This document shows, piece by piece, positions 10,494 through 21,419 of a stretch of DNA of 64,000 bases. The stretch spans positions 75,225,800 through 75,289,799 of the forward strand of contig NC_063164.1 in NCBI RefSeq assembly GCF_023159225.1, in the 5' to 3' direction. The first letter of the stretch is position 1, and every line of letters starts with the position of its first letter. This stretch comes from Perognathus longimembris pacificus. Its lineage: Eukaryota; Chordata; Mammalia; Rodentia; Heteromyidae. A model generated the notes under the pieces. The model was not told where the DNA came from. It ran no database searches and was given only the letters and a program-made list of their open reading frames with translations. The position numbers were made by a program, and so were the translations under genes.

Positions 10494-12375
10494 TCATAGA
10501 TTTTCAAATTGGGTATTATAGTGTAATTTTTAAAAATATACCTAGGGTACTTCTTAAATTCACCATTTTTTCTGAAATATTACCAAAAACTAGTGAGAGG
10601 AACATAATATAATAACATTACAACATTCCCCAAAATCTTCTAAAAGAAAAGCAAGCATGTTCAAAAACGAAACAGACTACATTCTTTGTTCTTTTGAAAT
10701 ATCACTTACAGGTAACTTCAGCTATATCAATTTTTGTTATAAGTAATTATAACACTATATATTCACTGTATAATTTTAATGCTACTGAGAATTTGCTAAT
10801 AATTGTGAGATATTAGAAGGCAAAAATAAGATGTCTCTAGATTCATTTTTCAAAACAGAAGTGTGCATTTTCCTCAAGGAATCGAAGACAAATGTTTGAT
10901 TAACTGACAGTCAGAAATCATTCCTGAGCAATCTGTTAGAATTTCTTTCCCTTTATAATGTTTTCTGTTCTCTGCTATCAAGAACTATGAATCATAATTT
11001 TTGGAAGCTAAAACCAAAGGGAGTGTGAGTCTATTAGCATCCTAAAAATATGCATGTCCTAATGCTCTCTTGAAATATGTCTGTTCAGAGATGTTTCAGA
11101 TTTTCTCAGCCAAGCAAAATGACATTAACTAAGACCCTGGCATGAAGATTTGCTTATTTTAGTTTGCTTCACAATGTAACCATAGCACAAAAATATTGCT
11201 AATCAGTGGCAGATAAGCTACTCTCTCACATTCTGACCTATTGCTTATTAACAGAACATGTAAATGATCAAATCACTTATGATGGCTAATTATTTTGATC
11301 ATTCACTTTTGAAAACTGAAAAACTTGTAAGTAGTGTAGCATTTCTTAGTTCTTTTTAGGATAAGCATTCCTTCTTTCTGTTTTAAAGGAATCTTTTTAG
11401 AATATTTTAACCAGATCTGGAAATTATTGAGAACAATTAACATTTTAAATTAAGACAACATAATGTGTCTACATCAGTAGCTGATAACTTTTTGGAAAAA
11501 AATAAAAAGCGACACAAATATGTTTCATACATTCAGCAGTCTAGAAGGAAATTTGACTTTATTTGCCTTTTCCTTAAAAGAAAGTTTACTACAAGATTCC
11601 AGGAAGAATTTCCTAAAAGAGAACAATATCTGGCAGTGTATTCAGCTGACTCTGACTAAAAGATGAGGAGGACACAGAGGTCAAACCTATGTCAAAAGAG
11701 GATGTCTTGTTTTTCTGACATTATACCTTTGAGGCAAGGACCTAATACCTTTGCAGAAAATAAAAAAACAACAAATGAATACTTTTCTCTGCTAGAGACA
11801 GTAACAGGACAAGGGTCATGTAATTGTATCTTTTGTTGCACTGATTCACACTTTTCTCTTTCTGTTAATAGAAAAACCACACATTGATCAAAAGGACACT
11901 GGCACATGTTTTATTTCATGCAAAAAGTATATTTATTTACATGCAAAATATAGGCATACTTTAAGAAAGATAATATGGAAATGTTTGACCAATTCAGTGG
12001 AAAAACCCACAGAAGTCTTCTTTTTTGTTATTGCAGTGAGAATATACAAAAAGCAACAAAGAACACAAATAATTCTGTAAACTCTGCTAGTGATAGGAGG
12101 AGAAATGGTGAGTTGGAATGAAAATGGAATTTTGAGCAAGGCTTGGAGAATAGACCCCAATTAACAGTCAATGAAATAAGGATACAGAATTGAGTGGCAA
12201 TTAAGTCTTACTCATATTTTATGCTGGGATCATGCCAGATCTCTATTTCGTCTATTAGTCTAGCATTATCCAAAATTTTTGTGAAGCATAGAATTCAACT
12301 GTGTGATTATAATATAGTCCAAAGTATATATTGTGTCATTATACATATTGCCAAAAAAGAACTTCATAAGCAAAA
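10494..12375. other. 1.9 kb of unique sequence, no gene seen
   Basis: AT-rich. Small open frames such as 11465-11659 and 11663-11887 plus have no recognisable product, splice context or homology. Confidence 0.45.
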
Positions 12376-12528
12376 TGTTGGAAGCCTTGTGTGGTAATGC
12401 CTGCCTGTAATCCAAGTATTTGGGAAGCTGGAACAGAAGAATGGAGAATTGATGGCAGTCTAAACTACATAGAGAATTCAAGGCCAGCCTAGACCATGTA
12501 GACAAACTTTATCTCAAAAAAAAAAAAA
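12376..12528 (+). mobile_element. B1-like SINE with poly(A) tail
   Basis: Landmarks in order: TGCCTGCCTGTAATCCAAGT, CTACATAGAGAATTCAAGGC, CAGCCTAGACC, TTTATCTC, then an A-run at about 12516-12528. It is a monomeric B1 of ordinary rodent type. Confidence 0.85.
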
Positions 12529-12680
12529 TGGGAGGAGGGGGTTGGGATATACTAAGTTAAGCAATATTAAATAAGTTTGTTACATGATTTTTTGAAGTCT
12601 TTAACATGTCACAATAAATTTTAAAGCTTTCTAAAAAGATCTCTCTGTCTCTCTGCTCTGTCTCTGTCTCTGTCTCTCTG

Positions 12681-12683
<3 letters not shown>
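12529..12683. other. Short spacer with CT-rich stretch
   Basis: A CTCTGT-rich stretch (12641-12683) leads into the GT repeat; nothing else is recognised. Confidence 0.4.

Positions 12684-12730
<47 letters not shown>
12684..12730 (+). repeat. (GT)n microsatellite
   Basis: About 23 uninterrupted GT units. Confidence 0.97.
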
Positions 12731-12733
<3 letters not shown>

Positions 12734-13009
12734 AAGTGTAACTCTAAGGAATGGAGGTAGACACCCAAGAAAGTCAAACTGTGTTCTCATCTGACTCATC
12801 ATAGTACCCTTACATTTTCTTAGAAATCATATCCTTGTTTTATCTAGAGATTTTTCCCCCACACTCTTGGGGTTTATTTCTGATCAGACTCACTTTTTCA
12901 CTTAAATAAATTTGTAATTAATTTTTAAGTTTTTTTTTCTTTTCTATCCTATTACATGCAGACAAAATGCTAAAGTAAATATAAAATTTTTTCCTAATCC
13001 CATTCTGCA

Positions 13010-13437
13010 TGTTCTGGTCCTAGGGCTTGAACTCAGGGCCTGAGTGCTGTCTCTGAACTTTTGTATTCAAGGCACTCTACCACTTCAGCCATACCTCCAC
13101 TTCTGGCTGGCTTGTTTGTTTGTTCATTTGTTTTGGAGTTAAATGAACATAAGAGTTTAGGATCAAAGTTTGAAGCCAGACTGGGCAGAAAAGTCCTAGT
13201 GAGACTCTTACCTTCAATTTCCCACTAAAAATCCAGAAGTGGGGCTGTAGCTCAAGTGGTAGAGTGCTAGCCTTGGGCACAAAGAGCCCTGAGTTCAAGC
13301 CCTACAACTGACTAAATGAATAAGTAGAGAGTCTTATGGGTTTTCCTGCCCTGGCTGGCTTTAAATTGAAATTCTTAGATCTCAGCCTCCTGAGTAGCTA
13401 GGATTACAGGCGTGAGCCATCAGTGTCTGGCTTCCAT
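13010..13437 (-). mobile_element. Composite SINE (B1 + Geo) split by a second SINE
   Basis: The reversed Geo half is at 13010-13125 (TTGAACTCAGGGCCTGAGTG, GGCACTCTACCACTTCAGCC) and the reversed B1 half at 13322-13437 (GATCTCAGCCTCCTGAGTAG, GATTACAGGCGTGAGCCATC). A plus-strand SINE separates them at 13140-13320. Together they make one minus-strand composite. Confidence 0.78.
13140..13320 (+). mobile_element. Composite SINE nested in another SINE
   Basis: 5'-truncated B1 part (GAAGCCAGACTGGGCAGAAA, GAGACTCTTACCTTCAATTT) joined to a Geo-like part (GGGCTGTAGCTCAAGTGGTA, then GAGCCCTGAGTTCAAGCCCT). TAAATGAA occurs at both ends (13140-13147 and 13313-13320), a probable short TSD. Confidence 0.75.
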
Positions 13438-14210
13438 TCAAATTTTATTCATTTTACATGAATATTCTATATATTGTTCTACTATAGCAAGAGAAATAGA
13501 GAGATAGAAACTCTTTTCACTTGGAAAGAGGGTACTAGTCCATTTCAGAGCCCTTGTGGAGTAATCTCTCATTGGGCCCCTCTTCCCATCACTGTTGCTT
13601 TGGGAATTAAATTTCTAATACAAGACTTAACAAATCTTTTTACCAGGACTTATCAAAACCATAGAAATTAGGAAGAGACGAGATGAGCCTAAAACATTTT
13701 GCTGTGGTAGGAAATAAGAAGTTCTCAAAGAATTATGAGAAAGTATCTAAATGACAGCTAGCAGGATTCTATGTGGCAAAATCTGAAGATCAAAATAAAA
13801 TCTATCACAACTCAGATTATAGCTCATAAGACAAATTACAAATCTGTCAATCTACATTAGTGCAAATAATTTTCAAATAAGGCACAGTTGGCATAAGAAA
13901 GACAGTCGAAGAGACTGAGAAAGAGGAAAGTGTAATGGCTACTTACAAATCAGAGGCAAGAGAAAAACCTACTAATTATGTAAAAAGGTATTGAGAAAGA
14001 GCAGAAGCAGAGCTGTAAATATAATTTATGCTAGTGCACATGTGTATGTGTTGGTGTGTGTGCAGGTGAGCAAGTACATGAATGACTTCATCTCTATGAC
14101 AAAATACAAGACAAACACAACTCACAAGAGGAAGAACCTATTTGGGTTGTTTTTGGTCCTTAGTCATTTAGCTGTGTGTTTCTGAGCCTATAGCAAAACA
14201 GTATGTGGTG
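13438..14210. other. Unique sequence, nothing recognised
   Basis: No repeat or coding homology seen. A short GT-rich patch lies near 14037-14063. Confidence 0.4.
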
Positions 14211-14254
14211 GCATGTCATGTGACACAGGCCAAGCAACTAACGACCAGGAAGCA

Positions 14255-14345
14255 CAGAAAGAGAGAGAGACAGACATGGACAGAGATAGACAGACACAGA
14301 GAGAAACAGAATCAGAAGCACAGACAGAAACACAGAAAAATGTAG
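14255..14345 (+). repeat. GACA/GAGA-rich purine stretch
   Basis: Imperfect AGAGACAGA-type repeat; the open frames through it on both strands are artefacts. Confidence 0.8.
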
Positions 14346-14939
14346 AAAAGGACAGGGACCAGGGTCAAGGACATGCCTCCAGTCACCTCCTTCTCCCAAT
14401 GAGGCTCCATCTCCTAAAATTTCCAGAAGCTCCCAAACTAACACCACCAGCTACAGAGCAAGAATTTAATACAATAGTCTTTTGAGGCTCACTTCACATC
14501 CAAACCGTAATGTAATTCTATTAGGAATGAACAACTAATGCTTACTTGTTGTTGTTGTTGTTTTTTTAATTAGTGTTTCATCATGCAACTTTTGTTATTC
14601 TATTAGCTTTCCTCTACTAATAACATTACATTTAATGTTAGTTTGTGAAGGGAATGTAGAATTGTGTTGTGGTTGTTAATACATTCTGAAAAACTAAGTC
14701 TAATAGAAGCAATTAGACTCATTTATTGTCATAATTGACTTGTTAAAATTCAGTTTCCTATTGTATTATTTGTTTTCTGTTTTTAGCTGTTTTAAAATTC
14801 CATACTGCATTCTTTTCATTATATGAATAATTATTAATATTTTGTGTTTTTTCTAAATTATATCTGAATATTTTGCTGAATATTTCACTACTTGATGTGG
14901 AATGTGCTTTCCAGACCTGCTCATTTGTATGTGGCCTTT
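14346..14939. other. AT-rich unique sequence
   Basis: Contains a short TTG run near 14548-14561; nothing else recognised. Confidence 0.4.
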
Positions 14940-15074
14940 GAGAGTTTAGTTAAAAAATAAGGAAGGAGTAAGCAGGAGAAAATGAAGTATGGGGTAACAT
15001 TGTTTAAAAACTCTTTCCCTTACTTGTGTAGCTGTAATTTCCCCCCCCCCACACACACACCACCACCACCACCT
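14940..15074 (+). repeat. Possible old L1-like 3' end plus C/CA/CAC tract
   Basis: 14950-15035 resembles the retroelement 3' end at 21510-21856 (GGAAGGAGTAAGCAGGAGA, then CTTACTTGTGTAGCTGTAAT). It is followed by a C-run, CA repeat and CAC repeat (15042-15074). Diverged, so the class is tentative. Confidence 0.4.
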
Positions 15075-15099
15075 TTTCAACAAGGATAATTTTTTTACA

Positions 15100-16490
15100 A
15101 AATTATCTGCTTGTAAAATATTTATTTTTGTAAAGCTGGTTTGGTGGAGATATATTGTTTCAGTTTTTCCTTACTATGGAAGACTTTCATAGACCTTCAG
15201 CTATGAATGAGAGTTTAGCTGAGTACAATATTCTTGGTTGATAGTTATTTTTATTTAGAGTCTGGCATACCTCATTCCAGGCTTTCCATGCTTTCATGGT
15301 CTCTGCTGAGAAGTCTGGGCTAATTCTGATTGGTTTGCCTCTATATGTGATTATTTTCTTCTCCCTAACAGCTTTAAGGATTCTTTCCTTGGACTCTATT
15401 GATCCTGTTTTGATCACAGTGTGTCAGTGGGATGTCCTATTCTGGTCTGGTCAGTTTGGCGTTCTAAATGCTTCTTGTATCTGTATAGGCCTATCCTTCT
15501 GGATATTTGGGAAGTTCTCAGATAATATTCTGTTAAATAGATTGCCTATTCCATTGACTTCTTTCTCTAGGTTTTCCTCGATACTTATTAGCCTTAAATT
15601 GGGCTTCCTGATTGTATCTTGGAGCTCCTGGAGTGATCTGTTTTGCCAATGGATTGGTTTTGTATTGTTTTTTGTTCTTTCGCCATACATTCTAGGGAAT
15701 CTTCAGCTCCTGAGATTCAATACTCTGCTTCATCTAGTCTGGTCTGTAGGCTAGTTATTTGATTTCAAATCTCTCTTCCTTCTGACTGGTCTTTCTTGAT
15801 GGGTTCCATGTCCTTTCTATAATTTTCTCTTAGGTCTTGTATGGACTTCATTAATTTGGTTCTGAGTGCTGTCTCTCAAATCTTTTAGCTGTGTAGCTAT
15901 CTTTTCATTGGACTCTTGAAGCTCATTTATGTTTCTATTTGTGGAGGCCATGAAATCCCTGATTACTTTATGGACGGATTGATGTATTGATTCAAACTTT
16001 TCATTTAACATTTTTATCAGTAGAGTTTGTAGAGCATTTTGAGGGTTCGCTTCTAGGTCTTTGATTGACTGCTCTGCTTCCTGCTTGTTTTGCGTGGGAG
16101 ATGAGATTTACTGGCTTGCCATCTTTCTTATGCTTCTTCTGCCTGTTTAAATTGGAAATGGCAAACTACAAGCACCTGTAAGCACCATTTAAGACCCAAA
16201 GCAGACCTTACCAAGCACTGTTGTATAAATCGTAGAAGTTCACAATTATATACAGATACCTTCCCCCTCTTTTTTTGTATATAAAATCAGATATGGTGTC
16301 CCCAAAGAATACAATTTTAATATAACAGCCAACCCTGAGCCCTGTATTCAGTAGTTACTTATTTATAGTTATAACCCTATGAGCAATTTTTGTTCTTATA
16401 TTAAGTTCTTTTTGGACTGGTGGGATTTCTCTATGAACCCCTTTGATTCACTCGGATTGAACAGGGATACCCTCTATCCAATAACCAGGG
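15100..16490 (-). mobile_element. L1 5' portion: 5' UTR remnant plus ORF1
   Basis: Minus-strand ORF1 homology covers about 15110-16122, preceded by about 360 bp (16130-16490) that I read as the downstream part of an L1 5' UTR, because it continues directly upstream of the ORF1 start. No ORF2 follows on the minus strand: homology stops near 15100. It lies head-to-head with the plus-strand L1 3' end at 16494 and may belong to the same insertion. Confidence 0.75.
15110..16122 (-). pseudogene. Broken L1 ORF1 (RNA-binding protein) copy
   Basis: ORF1 protein is the trimeric RNA-binding chaperone of the L1 particle. An ATG at 16122 reads MASQ and then hits TAA (16108-16110). Downstream, 16011-15817 has a heptad-like N-terminal coiled coil (MLNEKFESIHQSVHKVIRDF, then NRNINELQESNEKIA). 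15690-15451 carries the RRM-type domain (ILSENFPNIQKDRPIQIQEA). 15417-15187 carries the C-terminal domain (ITYRGKPIRISPDFSAET, QPRILYSAKLSF). A frameshift after AEG is followed by the last part (KEKLKQYISTKPALQ) in another frame. The domain order matches mammalian ORF1, but stops and frameshifts rule out function. The 152-codon plus-strand frame at 15296-15754 is its antisense shadow. Confidence 0.88.
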
Positions 16491-16493
16491 GTC

Positions 16494-17398
16494 AATGAAG
16501 GAGTAGGAGAAACACTTGGGCTCCTTGGCACAGGATGAAACTTCCTTAATAAAGGCCCTACAAGTTAAAGAAAGGTTGGACAAATGGGACTGCATCAAAC
16601 TGCAGAGCTTCTGCACGGCAAAGGACATAGCTCACAAGATAAACAGAAAGCCCACAGATTGAGAAAAGATCTTCACCGGCCATACAATAGACAAAGGCCT
16701 CATATCTAAAATATATACATAACTAAAAAAATGACATTCCTCCAAAACAAAACCTCAAAGAACCAACAACTCCCTCAACAAGTGGAGTAAAGACTTAAAA
16801 AGAGACTTCTCTGATGAGGAAATGAGAATGGCCAAGAGATATATGAAAAAGGGCTCTACATCACTGGCCATAAAAGAAATGCAAATCAAAACAACATTGA
16901 GATTCCACCTCACCCCAGTAAGAATGTCCTTTATCAAGAAAACTAACAATAACAAATGTTGGAGGGGATGTCGCCAAAAGGGAACCCTACTTCATTGTTG
17001 GTGGGAATGTAAACTGGTTCAGCCACTCTGGCAAGCAGTATGGACATTCCTCAGAAGGCTAAACACAGAGCTTCCCTATGACCCAGCAGCCCCACTTTTG
17101 GGAATCTACCCAAAAGACCATAAACAAGAACACACTAATGCCACCAGCACAACAATGTTCATCGCAGCACAATTTCTCATGGCTAAAACATGGAACCAAC
17201 CCACATGGCTCCTCAGAAGACGAATGGATCAGGAAAATGTGGTACATATACACAGTGGAAATTTACATCTCTATCAGAAAGAATGACATGGCCCCATTTG
17301 TAAGGAAATGGAAGGACTTGGAAAAAATTATACTAAGTGAAGTGAGCCAGACCCAGAGAAACATGGACTCTATGGTTTCCCTCATTGGGAATAATTAG
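16494..17398 (+). pseudogene. Broken L1 ORF2 C-terminal third
   Basis: The readable coding blocks are 16822-17286 ([20 protein letters not shown] through [18 protein letters not shown]) and 17210-17398 ([17 protein letters not shown] to SLIGNN and TAG). They lie in different frames, joined across a frameshift near 17200. The 5' part (16496-16820) has a stop after LGTG and a short deletion at the ERLQIKE position. The Cys and His residues of the C-terminal motif are intact. No catalytic core is present, so this is a dead fragment of reverse transcriptase/endonuclease ORF2. Confidence 0.88.
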
Positions 17399-17895
17399 CC
17401 CAGGTTTAGGCTAGTCACAGCAGAGGGTCACAAAAGCCTAATTGCTATCCCCCTATGGATGCATAAGATGATGCTAAGTGAAATGAACTCCACGTTATGG
17501 AAATAACTGTTATATCACTGCTGTAATTACTTTCAACACGCCCTGTGAAACCGTAGCTTCTTTTGGTGATGATCCTCTTGTATTCCTTCCTATGGTTGTA
17601 CTCACGCTATCACTGTATCTCATCTGAATACACTGGGTACTGTGTATACTGGTATTAGAACTAGGGAAGGGAAAAGGAATATCAAAATCAAGAGACAAAG
17701 GATAAAAAGACAAATGACTCCAAAAGCAATACTTGCAAAACCATTTGGTGTAGACCAACTGAACAACTCATGGGGGGAGACAGAAAGAGGGAGGGGGGCG
17801 GAATGAAGGAGGCAGTAACAAACAGTAAAAGAAATGTACCCAAGGCCTAATGTATGAAACTGTAACCTCTTTGTACATCAATTTGAAAATAAAAT
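16494..17895 (+). mobile_element. L1 3' portion: ORF2 C-terminal third plus 3' UTR
   Basis: Starts abruptly inside ORF2 at [10 protein letters not shown] and runs to the ORF2 stop at 17396-17398, through the polypurine-rich 3' UTR to CTTTGTACATCAATTTG and an AAAATA-rich tail. It is either an independent 5'-truncated insertion or the unflipped part of a twin-primed L1 whose flipped part is 15100-16490. Confidence 0.9.
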
Positions 17896-18344
17896 AAAAA
17901 TAAAAAATAATTACCTAGAAAAAAAGATACTTATTATTATTAATGATTTATTCACAGTTTTACTGTGAGGTTTGTAGGTAGAATATGAAGATTTATGTCT
18001 TTTACCATAATTGAGAATAATTGTCAGCTATTATTACCTCAAGTATTTGTGTACTAAAATCTTATCTTCTGAGATTTGTATGACAAGATTAGAAAATTTG
18101 TTATAGAGTCAAAAGGGGTTTGTTTATCTCCTTCCGTTTTTTTTGTTTTGTTTTCAGATTGCAAATGTTTGGTTAATTTATTCTTAAATTCACTGACTTT
18201 TCTCTCACTTCTGATCTGCTATTGAACCTAAGTAGTGAAAGTTTTGTTTACTTCTTTTATGTTTCTTTGTTTGCTTGCGTTGAAAATGGAACTATATTTT
18301 CAGTGTAGTTTACATTGATATTTCTTTTGTTTTATTTATTTATT
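17896..18344. other. AT-rich unique sequence
   Basis: Nothing recognised apart from a T-rich patch near 18137-18153. Confidence 0.4.
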
Positions 18345-18595
18345 TTTGGAGAGGTGGCAAAAGGGGTTGTTGTCAGAGTTTGAACTCTAGAAGTTGTTTA
18401 TCCATTCAACATTTTTTCTCATGGCTAGTGCTCTACCACTTGAGCCATGCTTCCCTTTGCCATTTTTACTGGTAAATTGAAGATGGATTCTTACAGATGT
18501 CTCTACCAGAGCTGGCTTGGAACCTCAATCCTACATGTCTCAGCCCTCTGAGAAGTTAGGATTTCAGGCCTGAGCTACCAGAGCCCCATTGTATT
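18345..18595 (-). mobile_element. Composite SINE (B1 + Geo), minus strand, old
   Basis: Reversed Geo half (GCTAGTGCTCTACCACTTGA, GCCATGC) followed by reversed B1 half (GATTCTTACAGATGTC, CAGCCCTCTGAGAAGTTAGG, GCCTGAGCTACCAGAGCCCC). Well diverged. Confidence 0.68.
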
Positions 18596-19715
18596 CGATA
18601 TTTCTTTGCATCCTCAGATTATCTGCTTAGATTGTCTTTATACCCGTTATAGGAGTATTTACCCTAGCTTGATTCTTTTTACAATGGCTACTATAAAGTC
18701 TTTATCAGGTTGTCACAACAGAGTTAACATGTTAGCATTGATATCTAACCTTTGCCTTACTCATGTGATCTGAAGTTTTCTTGGGTACTTGTTTGCCATT
18801 TAATTTTGTATCCAGAATACTGGACAGTTTGGATTCAATCATTTGAATTATATTTTTATTTCATAAATATTGCTAATGATTTCCTTCAATGGGCAATCGA
18901 AACAGTAGGAGTTTGTGTTCACAAGCCTTCTCTGGTGTGTGATTCCCACGTACATCCCACTTTGGGATGTACAACACTGCTCACACCTGTCTGTCTGTGT
19001 GTGACACCAAAGTCAGTGTAAAATGTGGGCAGTTGAGCATATCTTAATTCCCTTTTCAAATGATGTGATATACTTCTTGTGGTTAGATCTTTGCATGTAT
19101 AGACCAAGGCTGAACACAGATGTTCATGAGCAATTTTGTGGAATTTCATTACTGAGCTCCTATGACTCCAAGTTTCCCCATGGCTTTCTAGTTCATCAGA
19201 CATTGCCTTCCAGTTCTCTTGTAAGCAGAAGCTTTATCTGACCCCTAACACACACTGTACCATTACTGCACCTGCATCAAGGGCCAAACACAAAAGGAAA
19301 GACAATGGGGGAAAGGCTACTTTCATTCATCAATGTTTTCCACAATTGTGGCTCCCTAATTACAACATTGTTTCTATGAGAAGATACCTTTCCTGATCCT
19401 GCAGCTGTTACCAGAAGCCTTTTCACCAGCTCTCTCTCCTGGTGCCCATGCTTACTTCCATGTTGTGAGCTACTTAAATCGGGGTTGTGATATACAAAAG
19501 GGACTAAAAGAGTAAATTCAGCATCTGTTGAGTGATAATTTATAATCTAGTCAAAGTCCTCAATCCATTTAAGTTCTTGAGCTGCATTTCTTAAGATTTA
19601 TAGTTTCCATAATTCATTTTACCTAAGAACTGACCCCCCAAGTTGGTTTTTAAAAATAAATATACAGCATATTTATTTTTGAATAGCATATATCAAAAAC
19701 CTACCCAGAGAAGAG
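18596..19715. other. Unique sequence, no gene seen
   Basis: No repeat family recognised. Overlapping open frames on opposite strands near 18752-19241 (72-94 codons) show no domain, and being on both strands they are most likely chance. Confidence 0.4.
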
Positions 19716-19810
19716 AGGGAGGGAGGGAGGGAGGGAAGGAAGGGAGTTGAAGGAGGGAGGGGAGAGAAAGAAAGAACCAAAGAAAGAGAGGGATATAGAA
19801 AGAGAAATAC
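19716..19810 (+). repeat. GGGA/GGAA/GAAA purine tract
   Basis: Nearly pure purine on the plus strand; short GAGGGAGG units then GAAAGAAAG. Confidence 0.93.
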
Positions 19811-20940
19811 TAATGTCAAATATCTGAATGGCGATAAATAAAATATGACCAAATTGTCCTTTGGGAAAGTGACCATTGTGAGGAAGCCAAATATGAGAAC
19901 TTATACTTCTCATCACATAGCTTTTGCCACGAAGTAGAGCAGAAATACCACTTATTTTTCACACAAAAAAGGCTAAATTTAATGAAATGCTTATCCTAAA
20001 ACCCTGGATACTGGGGTGGGAAAAGCCTTCTATGAAAAGCTCTCAAAAAACACAGTCCTGGGGGTTATTAGATGAAAGAATGAAGCATAGCAGAGCCATA
20101 GGGCAGGGACAGTTGGCAGATCTCCCCAGATTTTTCTGATAAATCTAATAGGCTGAGGGAAGAAGAGTTTTAATTTGAGAACATTTCCAACATGATTATA
20201 AATGAGATTAAAACACTAAATATGTTTACATCTCATCCTATAACTTTTTATAAAGTAAGTGGAGCCTATGAGATATCTATTCATTATGAATTTTTTTTAT
20301 CTTAGGAGCATGTTCAAATAGGAAACTGACCCAAATATCATTCATATCAATGGGACTATTCTGAATAAATGACTGAGGGGTCAAATTCAAACCTTATTAT
20401 TTTTCCTATTCTGTGTTACAAACTGGACTATTCAGTACACAACATTTGATAATTAATAAGGATAAAGTAACATTTTTATTTGGCTTATCATCATTTGATG
20501 TTGTAAAATGGGGGCTTTTAACAAATATGTTAACATGGAAACGTAGATAGAAATCTTGTCTTCCTTTTCCCTGGTCAAAAAGTCCCCATGGAAATACATG
20601 CATAACTTAAAATGGAAGAGAAAGGCAAATTAACCTTCTTGTGAACTTGACTTTGGTCCTAATTCCTAAGCAGAAACAGAATTCTAGTGAGTAGAAAACT
20701 TTTTTTTTCCTAATTAGAAGCAAAATACAGGCATAAATCAAAGGAGGAGGATCGACCTAAAAGTTTCTAAGCCCACACTAAAATCTCAGATTTTACCACT
20801 GATTACAATACAGACTTCTTAAAAGCCAAACCATCATTTCAGAAAGGAAAAGTGAGGAAATTTTCCCCAAGACTTAAGTCACCCAACCTTGCATTACTAG
20901 GCCAAGGAAGGCCAGAGGCCTATCTGCCTGATAGAACAAC
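19811..20940. other. Unique sequence, no gene seen
   Basis: No repeat or coding homology recognised. Confidence 0.4.
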
Positions 20941-20949
20941 AAAAAAAAA

Positions 20950-20981
<32 letters not shown>

Positions 20982-20991
20982 TAAAAGTATG
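20941..20991 (+). repeat. (AAT)n microsatellite
   Basis: An A-run followed by about ten AAT units and an AAAAT end. Confidence 0.95.
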
Positions 20992-21086
20992 TTTTAGCTG
21001 AAATGGTGTTTGAATTCAGGGACTCAAGCTTGTTAATCAATTGCTGCTTGACCCATATCACTATCCAGAAGAGAATTTTGTTAGGA

Positions 21087-21345
21087 AGGGAGGGAGAGAG
21101 GGAGGGAGGGATGGAGGGAGGGAGGGAGGGAGGCAGAAAGGAAGGAGAGAGGGAAAGAAAAAACAAAAAGAGAGAAAGAAAGAGGAAGGAAGGAAGGACG
21201 GAAGGAAGGAAGGAAGGAAGGAAGGAAGGAAGGAAGGAAGGAAGGAAGGAAAGAGAGGGAGAGACAGAAGGAAGGGAGGGAGGGAGGGAAAGAAGGAACA
21301 AAGAAAATGAGGATTGAGGAAGGAAGGGAAAGAAAGAACACTTCC
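21087..21345 (+). repeat. GGGA/GGAA/GAAA purine tract
   Basis: About 260 bp with only scattered pyrimidines on the plus strand, centred on a GGAA block at 21186-21250. Open frames of 89-153 codons on either strand are low-complexity artefacts. Confidence 0.96.
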
Positions 21346-21419
21346 AAAATGTAAGCAAGAAATAAAATAAGAGATATGTGATTCATAATAGCTTTAGGGC
21401 TCACTTCTCAACCTATGTT

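Noticed and set aside
15296..15754. 152-codon plus-strand frame
   Set aside because: Antisense to L1 ORF1; the minus-strand reading has the recognisable domains.
20897..21404. Frames of 89-153 codons around a purine tract
   Set aside because: Same artefact, extended by the AAT repeat.
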